Source of the DNA: UBA7703 sp963667195 | GTDB taxonomy: Bacteria; Bacillota; Clostridia; Christensenellales; CAG-138 | Reading direction: 5' to 3' | NCBI GenBank assembly: GCA_963667195.1 | Contig: OY762962.1 | Span: forward strand, 62,001-126,000 | DNA length: 64,000 bases | Part shown: one piece after another, positions 35,536 to 43,322 of the stretch | Layout of the letters: each line of letters opens with the position of its first letter | Numbering within the stretch: the stretch's first letter is position 1 | Notes under the pieces: model-generated | Told to the model about the DNA's origin: nothing | Databases searched by the model: none | What the model saw: the letters and a program-made list of their open reading frames with translations, nothing else | Made by a program: the position numbers and the translations under genes

Positions 35536-36120
35536 ATGCAGCTCACCATTCAGCCGCTCACACCCGCGCTGGCGCAGACATTCTGCGATTATCTGACCCA
35601 GCTCGATTTTGCCAATACACCGCACTGGGCATCCTGCTTTTGCAGGTTTTATCATCTGGACTGCTCGCGTGAGGAGTGGATGGCGCGCACGCTGGAAGAA
35701 AATCGCGCGGAAGCCTTGCGCGAGATCGAAGCGGGACGCATGCGCGGATATCTGGCGTTTGACGGGGATACCTGCGTCGGTTGGTGCAACACAAACGATA
35801 TCACGGCGTTTCTCCGGCTTCGCGAGGAAGCGGAAACGCTCTGTCAAGGCAAGCGCGTCGCCTGCACGATCTGCTTTGTGATCCATCCAGACTATCGCGG
35901 CATGGGGTTTGCGCGCATGTTGATTGCAAGAGCCGTTTCAGATTATCGCGCGGCTGGCTATGACGCGATGCTCGCGCTTCCGGTCGAAGCGGAGGGCGCG
36001 GGTCAGCGACGATATCGCGGCACGCTACATATGTTTCAGGATGCAGGCTATCGCGAGCTTGAAGCGAACGGCGGTCTGCACGTCATGTGGCTTGATCTGG
36101 CGGAAAAGGACTTGGCATGA
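35536..36120 (+). CDS. GNAT-family N-acetyltransferase
   Basis: A 194-residue acetyltransferase. The acetyl-CoA region is VIHPDYRGMGFARMLIARAV at about residues 115-135. The N-terminal part contains a Cys/His-rich segment (HWASCFCRFYHLDC), as seen in a GNAT subgroup of Bacillota, whose role is unknown. AAGGAG at 35523-35528 supports the start. The stop overlaps the next gene's ATG by four bases (ATGA), so they are coupled. Confidence 0.85.
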   Translation: MQLTIQPLTPALAQTFCDYLTQLDFANTPHWASCFCRFYHLDCSREEWMARTLEENRAEALREIEAGRMRGYLAFDGDTCVGWCNTNDITAFLRLREEAETLCQGKRVACTICFVIHPDYRGMGFARMLIARAVSDYRAAGYDAMLALPVEAEGAGQRRYRGTLHMFQDAGYRELEANGGLHVMWLDLAEKDLA

Positions 36121-36563
36121 TTCATTATTCGCACGCCAATTTAATCGCGAAAGATGTCTCCAGCTTGATTTCGTTTTACCGGGATGTGCTGGGCTGCCAA
36201 AGCATCGGCGAAACGCGCGATCTCTCCGGCGAGTGGGTCGATCGCCTCACCGGCATTCCGGGTGCTCATATCTTCGGCGAGCATCTTGCCCTGCCGGGAT
36301 ACCCCGCAGGCGGGCCGACGCTGGAAATCTTCGGCTACGATTCCGTCCTGCCGCAAACAGTAAAGGCCGTAAACGCAAGCGGCTTTGCGCATATCGCGTT
36401 TGCGGTGGACGATGTCGCGGAAACACTCCGTCTTGTGCTAGCGCACGGCGGTGGACAGATTGGCGAACTCGTAGAGAGCCGATATGCAGACGGGCGGACG
36501 ATCACCGTGGTCTACGCAACCGATCCGGAGGGAAATATTCTTGAGTTGCAAAGCTGGCGCTGA
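36117..36563 (+). CDS. VOC-family (glyoxalase/bleomycin-resistance fold) protein
   Basis: A 148-residue single-domain protein with two beta-alpha-beta-beta-beta modules: HYSHANLIAKDVSSLISFYRDVLGC at the N terminus, and FAHIAFAVDDVAETLRLVLAHGG in the second half. A C-terminal TVVYATDPEGNILELQSW is typical of lyase-like members, with Glu near the end as metal ligand. It is translationally coupled to the GNAT gene before it by an ATGA overlap. It could be a glyoxalase-like isomerase or a drug-binding protein. Confidence 0.88.
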   Translation: MIHYSHANLIAKDVSSLISFYRDVLGCQSIGETRDLSGEWVDRLTGIPGAHIFGEHLALPGYPAGGPTLEIFGYDSVLPQTVKAVNASGFAHIAFAVDDVAETLRLVLAHGGGQIGELVESRYADGRTITVVYATDPEGNILELQSWR

Positions 36564-36625
36564 GGAAATCGTCCTCGTTTTGCCGCTACCAACTACACGA
36601 AAAATAAGTACGGCGGGGTAAATAC

Positions 36626-37816
36626 ATGGAAGATTCTTCCCCACATACACTTCAAATAGAATCGATTCGCAACGAGCTAAACAGCATTTTGGACAAATGG
36701 CTGCTGTTGCACTTTCGTCTTTCAATGGTTCTAGTAGCGATCGCGTTCCTTGTGGAAATCGGTCTTGCGTTTTATATCGCGGGCTCTGATATCTTAACCA
36801 CCACAGTTCCACTTTATATCTTAAAATTCATTGCTGCCCCGAGCGGAGTTTCTGCGCTTCTTCTTTTGACCGCGTACTATTTACTGCGGTTAAAACGGAT
36901 ATCTCAGAAATCAAAGCAATATGTCGTTTCTCTGCTCTTCGTTGCATTATGTTGCATTTACTATACAGCGCATTGCGCATTTGTGCCCATCTACGCGCTT
37001 TATGCGGTTGCGATCTTTCTTACGACGACCTATGCGGATTACAAGTTGACGGGCATTACTTCCGCTCTTTCGCTGATCTCGTTGACTGTCTCCGAGCTGT
37101 TTATCTTCTGGGATTTGGATAAAGTCAGCGTGTTTGCGAGCTCCAACCGCATGGTGGATTTCGCCGTCGTGATATCCATTCTCGTCGGTTGCAGCCTTGT
37201 TTCCGGCGTGACAATCTACTACGAGCGGCGAAAAAACGAAGCGAGCCTGAGGCGCGAGGTCGAGCGGGAGCTGCTGAAGGAGTCCATGCTGTTTGACGAG
37301 CTCACGGGCGCGTATAACCGCAAAGCCCTCCACGACGAAATGCGCCTTCTCGAACAACACGCTCCGACCGAACCGCTGGTGTTCTGCATTACGGATATCG
37401 ATCACTTCAAATCCGTCAACGACCTTTACGGCCATCAGGCGGGTGACCTTTGTTTGATGGAGTTTGCCTGCGTTCTGTGTGACTATTTTGGGGAATCCTC
37501 CGTCTTTCGCTACGGCGGAGACGAGTTTTGCCTGATTCTGAAGAACACGACCATCGAGGAAGCAAAGCTTCTCTGTGAGCGCGCACAGATTCGCATCCGT
37601 CGCATTGACCTTGAGGGAGTCACCTCATTCCGGCCGACCGCCTGCTTCGGCCTCACGGCTTATAACGAATCCGACGGCGTCACGCGCCTGTTCAATCAGG
37701 CGGACGAGGCACTTTATGAAGCAAAGCGAACGCGGAACGCAATCCGCGTCTATCAGCGCTCTGTCCGTCCGGTCGGTTCGTTTCACATTCTTTCGCAGGA
37801 AAACTCCGAGAAATAA
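36626..37816 (+). CDS. Membrane diguanylate cyclase (GGDEF) without I-site
   Basis: A c-di-GMP synthase of 396 residues. Several hydrophobic segments lie within about residues 25-200 (roughly five to six helices), then a charged linker (YYERRKNEASLRREVERE) that probably forms a coiled coil, then a GGDEF domain with FDELTGAYNRKAL, FCITDIDHFKSVND and an intact RYGGDEF. The four residues at the I-site position (FGES) are not RxxD, so product inhibition through that site is not expected, unlike the cyclase at 23360. No EAL domain is present. The N-terminal sensor region does not match a family I can name. Confidence 0.9.
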   Translation: MEDSSPHTLQIESIRNELNSILDKWLLLHFRLSMVLVAIAFLVEIGLAFYIAGSDILTTTVPLYILKFIAAPSGVSALLLLTAYYLLRLKRISQKSKQYVVSLLFVALCCIYYTAHCAFVPIYALYAVAIFLTTTYADYKLTGITSALSLISLTVSELFIFWDLDKVSVFASSNRMVDFAVVISILVGCSLVSGVTIYYERRKNEASLRREVERELLKESMLFDELTGAYNRKALHDEMRLLEQHAPTEPLVFCITDIDHFKSVNDLYGHQAGDLCLMEFACVLCDYFGESSVFRYGGDEFCLILKNTTIEEAKLLCERAQIRIRRIDLEGVTSFRPTACFGLTAYNESDGVTRLFNQADEALYEAKRTRNAIRVYQRSVRPVGSFHILSQENSEK

Positions 37817-37874
37817 CGCGATACATTGATTTTACTCAAAAATCTATGAATGTGCGGAACTAGGTGACAAAGCA

Positions 37875-38657
37875 ATGAAACAATACACCCTCAAAAAAGA
37901 AGGCTATGCCGTTCGCTATCACGAGCTTCCCGGCGCGGAACCGAAGCTCGTCTTTTTACACGGGCTAGGTTGCGCCAGCTCCTTTGAGTATCCCGCTGTT
38001 CTGGCTCAACCCGCACTTCGCGGGCGCGGCGCGCTGCTCATCGACCTGTTGGGCGCGGGCTACAGCGACAAACCGACGGAGTTCGGTTATACCGTGGAGG
38101 AACACGCAGCATATCTCAACGAAATGTTCTTCGCGCTCGATCTTCGCGATATCGTGCTGTTTGGCCACAGCCTCGGCGGAGCTGTCGCAATCTGTCTTGC
38201 AGGGTTGCTCGGCGAGCGGCTTCGGATGCTGATTTTGACGGAGAGCAATCTCGACCCGAGTTCCGAAGGCGCAACCAGCCGCAAGATCGGCTCGCAGAGC
38301 AGCGAGGCGTTCCTTGCACACGGTTATCAGAATATACTCGCCCGCGCACGACGCAGTAATCCCCTCTGGGCTGCAACTCTCGCGCATTGGCTGCCGGAGG
38401 CTGCATGGCGGATCTCCCGCTCCGCGATGCGCGGCGGTACACCCTCGTGGCGGCAACAACTTTACGACCTCGGCAAACCCAAGGCGTTCCTCTTTGGTGC
38501 GCGGTCGCTGCCCAGCGAGGATATAGATATGCTCCCCGCGCACGGCGTTCGCGTCGAGATCATTCCCGACGCGGGACATTCGATGGCGCTGGACAACCCG
38601 AAAGCGCTCGCGGAAGCGATCGCAACCGTTATGCAGGATTGTCTGGAGGGAGCATGA
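37875..38657 (+). CDS. Alpha/beta hydrolase
   Basis: A 260-residue serine hydrolase with LVFLHGLGCASSFEYP (oxyanion region), LIDLLGAGYSDKP, the nucleophile elbow FGHSLGG and a C-terminal PDAGHSMALDNP with the catalytic His. The ribosome site is AGGTGA. It heads a tight run of five genes to 40811, with gaps of only a few bases or ATGA overlaps, so one transcript is likely. The substrate is unknown. Confidence 0.87.
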   Translation: MKQYTLKKEGYAVRYHELPGAEPKLVFLHGLGCASSFEYPAVLAQPALRGRGALLIDLLGAGYSDKPTEFGYTVEEHAAYLNEMFFALDLRDIVLFGHSLGGAVAICLAGLLGERLRMLILTESNLDPSSEGATSRKIGSQSSEAFLAHGYQNILARARRSNPLWAATLAHWLPEAAWRISRSAMRGGTPSWRQQLYDLGKPKAFLFGARSLPSEDIDMLPAHGVRVEIIPDAGHSMALDNPKALAEAIATVMQDCLEGA

Positions 38658-38658
38658 T

Positions 38659-39234
38659 ATGATGCAGTCTTACATCGCGCTGCTTCGCGGCATCAACGTT
38701 GGCACAAACGGGCGCATTCGCATGGACGCGCTTCGAAAATTGCTGGAAGACGCGGGTTTTTCCCGCGTTTCGACCTATATTCAAAGCGGAAATGTGCTTC
38801 TTGACTCCGCGTTATCGGAGCAGGACGCAGCGAAAGCGATAGAGCGCGCAATGAAAGACGGAGCAAACATCACGACCGTCGCGGTACTGCGCAGTGTGGC
38901 GGAATTTGCCGCGATCATTGAGCAATGCCCGTTTTCCGCAGAAGAGATTGCGCAGGCACAGGCGGCAAATCAGGATGGCGAGAGCTTCCATGTGTATCTC
39001 TTGCCGAAAGAGCCTTCCGCTGATACGCTCAAAAAGCTCGCGGACCTGCCTGCGCAGGACGATACCTATGTGTTGTCGGGCAGAACGGTCTATCTACTGC
39101 TCCGGCAAAGCATTCGCACCTCCAAGCTCGCGTTAAAGTTACAGCGGGCGTTTCCCGATGCAACCGCGCGCAACTGGAACACGATGGTTCAACTCAACGA
39201 GCTGGCACACCGGCAGAGTGGAGAAGCGTTATGA
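38659..39234 (+). CDS. DUF1697 protein
   Basis: A conserved protein of unknown function, 191 residues. The hallmark N terminus YIALLRGINVGTNGRIRMDALRKLL and the segment STYIQSGNVLLDS are diagnostic of DUF1697, and TARNWNTMVQLNELA near the end also fits. Two adjacent ATG codons (38659, 38662) are possible starts. It lies one base after the hydrolase stop and overlaps the next gene by ATGA. No biochemical role is established for the family. Confidence 0.9.
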   Translation: MMQSYIALLRGINVGTNGRIRMDALRKLLEDAGFSRVSTYIQSGNVLLDSALSEQDAAKAIERAMKDGANITTVAVLRSVAEFAAIIEQCPFSAEEIAQAQAANQDGESFHVYLLPKEPSADTLKKLADLPAQDDTYVLSGRTVYLLLRQSIRTSKLALKLQRAFPDATARNWNTMVQLNELAHRQSGEAL

Positions 39235-39734
39235 CGAATTCGACCGAGTCCCTCAGCGCTTGCATCGAGGATTATAGCCGTGCCGTTGCAGACGGACGCT
39301 TTCCGCGCGCTTATCGCGGAATCCTCGCCTCGCTCACGCTGTTTCAGTCCGCGTGGAAGTCCGCGCATCCCGCGGACACGGTCGGCGCGCTGTATCAGGG
39401 ATACATGGACATGAGCTTTGTCGCGTTTGCACCGGCAGAGCTTGCGGAAAAGCGGCTGAAGATTTCGCTCGTGTTTCTGCACGACACGGGAATTTTTTCT
39501 CTCTGGCTTGCCGCCGGAAATCGGGACATTCAAAAACGCGTTTCCGAGGCGCTCCGGCCTTTGCCACTGGGCAAGTATTCGCTGAGTACGCTGGTGCCGG
39601 GCGTTGACGCGATCATCGCATATGATCTGCCAAAGCCGTACACGTTCGACGACTCGCAGGCACTCAATGCAGCGCTTGTAGCGGCTGCGGAAGCTTTCAC
39701 GCGAGACATGATCTCGCTCACGACAAGCATATGA
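39231..39734 (+). CDS. Conserved hypothetical protein, possibly DUF7000-like
   Basis: A 167-residue soluble protein. The central pattern YQGYMDMSFVAFAP, KRLKISLVFLHD and FSLWLAAGNRDIQ resembles a small family of uncharacterised proteins I remember as DUF7000; the assignment is tentative. There is no signal peptide or membrane segment. It is coupled to the genes on both sides by ATGA overlaps, so it is certainly translated. No function is proposed. Confidence 0.75.
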   Translation: MTNSTESLSACIEDYSRAVADGRFPRAYRGILASLTLFQSAWKSAHPADTVGALYQGYMDMSFVAFAPAELAEKRLKISLVFLHDTGIFSLWLAAGNRDIQKRVSEALRPLPLGKYSLSTLVPGVDAIIAYDLPKPYTFDDSQALNAALVAAAEAFTRDMISLTTSI

Positions 39735-40183
39735 ATAAAGCAGAATTCATCGAAGTCCGTCCGCTCCAAACCGCGGAGATGCCGGAGGCGCTCGCGCTGG
39801 TCGAGCGCGTATTCATGGCGTTTGAAGCGCCGGAGTATTCCGAAGAAGGTATCAAAACGTTCCTCACGTTCATTCGGGACGCAAACGCGGTCTCCGCGCT
39901 GACATTCTACGGTGCGTTTGAGGAGGGTCTCGTGCGCGGCGTGCTCGCGACGCGCGGCAGCAGCCACATCGCGCTGTTCTTCGTGGATGCCGCGCATCAA
40001 AATCGCGGGATCGGCCGCGCGCTCTTCTCGGCGGCTTGGAATGCCTGCCGCGCGGACGGGATGACGGTCAATTCCTCGCCCTACGCCGTGGAAATCTATC
40101 GCCGCCTCGGCTTTGAGCCGGTCTCCGGCGAGCAGGTGCGGGACGGAATCCGGTACACACCGATGCAATGCATGAAACCATAA
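39731..40183 (+). CDS. GNAT-family N-acetyltransferase
   Basis: A 150-residue acetyltransferase with the acetyl-CoA motif FFVDAAHQNRGIGRALFSAAW in the middle and a C-terminal VNSSPYAVEIYRRLGFEPVSGEQ, which is typical of the YitI/ElaA-like single-domain group. It overlaps the preceding gene by ATGA and is followed 13 bp later by the next gene. The substrate is unknown. Confidence 0.87.
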   Translation: MNKAEFIEVRPLQTAEMPEALALVERVFMAFEAPEYSEEGIKTFLTFIRDANAVSALTFYGAFEEGLVRGVLATRGSSHIALFFVDAAHQNRGIGRALFSAAWNACRADGMTVNSSPYAVEIYRRLGFEPVSGEQVRDGIRYTPMQCMKP

Positions 40184-40196
40184 TGGGGTGCTGTTT

Positions 40197-40811
40197 ATGA
40201 TCGATTCCAACACGATGTCACTCGTCACGCCTGAAAACGCGGCGGATTATGCCGCGGCGCTCAGTTCTGCGGATATTCCAGCGCTTGTGGAGCAGCTCGC
40301 CTCAGCCGAGGACAAGATTCGCTATCCCGCATTTCTGCTGCTCAAGGAACGCTCGGCTATCCGCGCGGACGTGTATCCGTTTTGGGATGTGTTTGACGCG
40401 AAGCTAACCAGCGAAAACTCCTATCAACGGAGTATCGGAGCGATGCTGATCTCCGCCAATGTACGGCACGACGCGGCGGGAAAGCTCCGCCAAAGTTTGC
40501 CGCGCTATCTTGCGCTTTTAGGCGACCCGAAGCCAATCACCGTGCGGCAGTGCGCGCAAGCGCTACCGGAGATATTGCGCGCAAAGCCGGAGTATACGGA
40601 GCCGATTTGCGACGCCATCCTGCGGGTTTCGCTGATGGACTATAAGGACACGATGCGAAAACTAATCCTGCTGGACTTTCTGGAAACGCTGCTCATTTGC
40701 CGCATGCTGCATCCTACGCCCGCGCTTGAGGAATACTTTTTCTCCGTGCTCAGCGGCAGCATTCTCGACGATAAATCGAAAAAACAGCTCCGCGCGAGGC
40801 TATCGATCTAG
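40197..40811 (+). CDS. Helical repeat (HEAT-like) hypothetical protein
   Basis: A 204-residue all-helical protein, last in the five-gene run. ATG 40197 is preferred, with GGGGTG just upstream; GTG 40188 is in frame but would use that site as its own start. Repeating blocks such as IRYPAFLLLKERS, YQRSIGAMLISANV and ITVRQCAQALPEIL resemble HEAT/ARM repeats, suggesting a protein-binding scaffold. No catalytic motif is visible. Confidence 0.72.
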   Translation: MIDSNTMSLVTPENAADYAAALSSADIPALVEQLASAEDKIRYPAFLLLKERSAIRADVYPFWDVFDAKLTSENSYQRSIGAMLISANVRHDAAGKLRQSLPRYLALLGDPKPITVRQCAQALPEILRAKPEYTEPICDAILRVSLMDYKDTMRKLILLDFLETLLICRMLHPTPALEEYFFSVLSGSILDDKSKKQLRARLSI

Positions 40812-40850
40812 TTTCATTTAAAATTCCGAGTGGTCACATAGTGGCGCAAA

Positions 40851-40880
40851 AAAGCGGTCATCCTTCCGGACGACCGCTTT
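40851..40880. terminator. Terminator between convergent genes
   Basis: AAAGCGGTC pairs with GACCGCTTT, with an inner TCC/GGA pairing. A run of A to its left makes it best suited to end the minus-strand DUF937 transcript; it may also stop the plus-strand operon. Confidence 0.8.
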
Positions 40881-40893
40881 GTGTTGCAAGAGC

Positions 40894-41892
40894 TTATCCC
40901 TTTTTCTTAATGGTTTTCTTTGCGGTGCTCTTCTTCGTTGAGGAGCTCTTTTTTGTGGAAGAGCTGCTCTTCTTAGCGGAGGAAGACTTCGTGCTCTTCT
41001 GCGAATCGTCGCCGAAGATGCTGCCGAGAAGTGCCCCGCCAAGGCTGGCTGCGCTGTTGTTGTTTCCGCCGCCGCCAAGCAGCGACCCCAGCAGTTCCCC
41101 GCCGAGTGACGAGCCGGACGACCCGGAGTGGCTGTTGTTGCCGCCGCCGAGCAGGCTGCCCAACAGATCACCGCCATCGTTGTCATCATCGTTGGAGTCG
41201 GAAAGCAGCGAACCAAGGAGCGAACCAACGCCACCGCTGTTGCTGTTGCTGTGGCTGGAGTTGCTGTTGTTGTCGTTTCCGCCGAGCAGGCTACCGAGCA
41301 GCGCACCGCCAATCGAGGAACCGGAGGAGCCGGAGCCGCCGAGCAGCGTCCCGATCAGAGACCCCGCGGCGTCGCTCGTTCCGCTGCCGAGGAGGCTGCC
41401 AATCAGCGAACCCGCACCAGAGCTGTTGCCGGAGCCGGAGCCGAGCAGCGTGCCGAGGATCGAGCCAATTCCGCCAGAGCTGTTCTGGTTCTGCTGCCCC
41501 AACAGAGACAGGAGCAGCGGCGCGAGCTGGAGCAGGATGGACATCGTCTGCCCTTTCTCCACACCCGCTTTTTTCGAAAGAGCGGAAACCGTCTTATTCG
41601 TGTTCTCACCAAAGAGGTGCTGCAAAATCTTCGCGCTGTCCTTGGAATCCACGTTGGAAAGGAAGGACTTCACGTCCGTTGGGTCGCTGTTCGCGTGGTC
41701 GGAGAGCGCCTGCGTGAGCGCCTTCTCTCCCGTCTTCGTGCTGGCGTTGTTCTGCATGCCTTCGAGCATCAACGGCAGCGCTGCGCCGATGACGGACTCC
41801 ACTTGCGATTTCTTCGCCCCGCTGTTTTTACTCAGCGCGTTGACGGTGTCGCCGCCCAGGAAGGTATCGATCAGGATGTCGGTGTAATTCAT
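40894..41892 (-). CDS. DUF937 protein with Gly/Ser repeats and lysine-rich tail
   Basis: A 332-residue protein. The N-terminal ~150 residues match DUF937 (ILIDTFLGGDTVNALSKNSGAKKSQVESVIGAALPLML, then a second LSKKAGVEKGQTMSILLQLAPLLLSLL). The middle is low complexity, with about ten GSLLG / GALLG / GTLLG units spaced by Gly, Ser and Asn. The last ~45 residues are Lys/Ser/Thr-rich (KKSSSSTKKSSSTKKS, ending TIKKKG), like histone H1-type or nucleic-acid-binding tails. ATG 41892 has GGGAG upstream; the longer open frame is less likely. The function of DUF937 is not established. The tail suggests binding to DNA, RNA or an acidic polymer. Confidence 0.85.
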   Translation of the reverse strand: MNYTDILIDTFLGGDTVNALSKNSGAKKSQVESVIGAALPLMLEGMQNNASTKTGEKALTQALSDHANSDPTDVKSFLSNVDSKDSAKILQHLFGENTNKTVSALSKKAGVEKGQTMSILLQLAPLLLSLLGQQNQNSSGGIGSILGTLLGSGSGNSSGAGSLIGSLLGSGTSDAAGSLIGTLLGGSGSSGSSIGGALLGSLLGGNDNNSNSSHSNSNSGGVGSLLGSLLSDSNDDDNDGGDLLGSLLGGGNNSHSGSSGSSLGGELLGSLLGGGGNNNSAASLGGALLGSIFGDDSQKSTKSSSAKKSSSSTKKSSSTKKSTAKKTIKKKG

Positions 41893-42095
41893 ATTGTCTC
41901 CCTTTCCAGTCCTAACAATCATTTGATACCGCCGAGTATATCCGGTTTTCATCACATCTGCGGTGACATTGTATCATAACACCTTCAAAATGTGATGAAA
42001 CACTTGGGTTCTTTCCCTGAGTCCGTCTTTCTCACAGCAAATCTGTGTTTTAAGCTGCCAAATCCTTCGATTTCGCGCACGGTTGACAAACAGAT

Positions 42096-42461
42096 TTACT
42101 CTGTCTTTGCAGTGGAATCGCTCAGAATCAGCATGAGAATCTGCGCTTCTTCCGCGCTGCTGTTGCGCACGGCGTGGCTCTCTCCGCTTGCGCAGAGATG
42201 CATATCCCCGCGGCGCAGTGTCTGCCAAGCGCCGGAGTCCAGCACCTCCACCGTTCCCTCGAGCACATAATACACCTCAAACTCGCCGTCGTGCCGATGT
42301 TCGCCAATCGAGGCGCCGGCCGGCAGTTCGGTGCGGGAAAAGAGCTTGCCCGCGCCATAGGACTCCTCCGCCAGTAAAAAATCGTGGAACGCAAGCGCGC
42401 CTTCGCCGCCGCGCACGTTTTCCCGAATGCGAACCTGTTGTTCCCCTGCTGTTTTGATCAT
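42096..42461 (-). CDS. Cupin-domain protein
   Basis: A 121-residue single-domain cupin. The metal-binding motif 1 is GEHRHDGEFEVYYVLEG (two His, Glu) and motif 2 is near LCASGESHAVRNSS, with a final His. GGAG upstream supports the start. It lies 33 bp behind the radical SAM gene on the same strand and may be the last gene of the AmmeMemoRadiSam operon. Small cupins bind sugars or metals or act as isomerases; no specific role can be read. Confidence 0.87.
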   Translation of the reverse strand: MIKTAGEQQVRIRENVRGGEGALAFHDFLLAEESYGAGKLFSRTELPAGASIGEHRHDGEFEVYYVLEGTVEVLDSGAWQTLRRGDMHLCASGESHAVRNSSAEEAQILMLILSDSTAKTE

Positions 42462-42494
42462 CGTATTGTCTCCTTACTCTGTTTCTAAGTTTGA

Positions 42495-43322
42495 TTATAG
42501 ATTCCCCGTATAAACGTAGGTCAAATACTCTTTGGCAATCTTCGTCATTTGCTTGACCGTGTCCACAGGCGTTGGAGCGACGTTCTTCATGCGGTGGCGC
42601 GGAAAGAAGCGGGAAATGTGCAGCGGGATCGCGTTCGAGATGGACGCAATCCACTCGCACTGGGCACGCAGCTCGCTCTCATCGTCACTAAATCCCGGCA
42701 CGATCAGGGTCGTGAGCTCCACATGAATTCTCCCGTGCGCCTGCGCAATCGCGGCCTTCACGGTGTCCAGATCGCCGCCAAGCGCGCGATATTTCTCCGC
42801 CGTAAACGCCTTGAGGTCGATATTCGCGGCGTCCACAAACGGAAGCAGCTTTTCCCAGGGTTTCGGGCGGATCATGCCGTTTGTCACAAGCACGATCTGA
42901 AACTCCCGCGGCTTTGCGAGTTTGGCGCTGTCCAGCACGTATTCGTAGCCAATCAGCGGCTCGTTGTAGGTAAACGCAAGCCCGATGTTCCCCTGCGGGC
43001 GGTAAGCCTCGGCAAGCGTCACCAGGGATTCCGGCGAAATGTATTCCCACTCGATGCTGGCGCTGTCCGCGCGCGCAATCTCGCAATTCTGGCAGTAGCC
43101 GCAATCCATGTTGCAGCCATAGCTGCCGACGGAGAGAATTTTCGACTCGGGATAGAACCGCCTTAGCGGTTTCTTCTCGATGGGGTCCAGCGCAAGGCTC
43201 GTCACCCTGCCATAGTTTTCGCACACGATCACGCCCGCGCGATTGACCCGCGCGTGACAAAATCCCGTTTGATCTTCATTTAGCGAGCACCTGCGCGGGC
43301 AAATATCGCAAACCGCCTTCAC
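42495..43322 (-). CDS. amrS: AmmeMemoRadiSam system radical SAM protein
   Basis: A radical SAM enzyme of 275 residues. The [4Fe-4S] motif is G-C-NMD-C-GY-C-QN (CxxxCxxC) near residue 70. An N-terminal C-x-x-C-x-x-x-C pair (CDICPRRCSL, then FCHAR) suggests a second metal site, as usual in this family and in pyruvate-formate-lyase activase relatives. AFTYNEPLIGYEYVLD and LVTNGMI follow. Its start overlaps the stop of the MEMO-AMMECR1 gene by four bases. The three-part system is widely conserved but its reaction is not established. Confidence 0.92.
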   Translation of the reverse strand: MKAVCDICPRRCSLNEDQTGFCHARVNRAGVIVCENYGRVTSLALDPIEKKPLRRFYPESKILSVGSYGCNMDCGYCQNCEIARADSASIEWEYISPESLVTLAEAYRPQGNIGLAFTYNEPLIGYEYVLDSAKLAKPREFQIVLVTNGMIRPKPWEKLLPFVDAANIDLKAFTAEKYRALGGDLDTVKAAIAQAHGRIHVELTTLIVPGFSDDESELRAQCEWIASISNAIPLHISRFFPRHRMKNVAPTPVDTVKQMTKIAKEYLTYVYTGNL

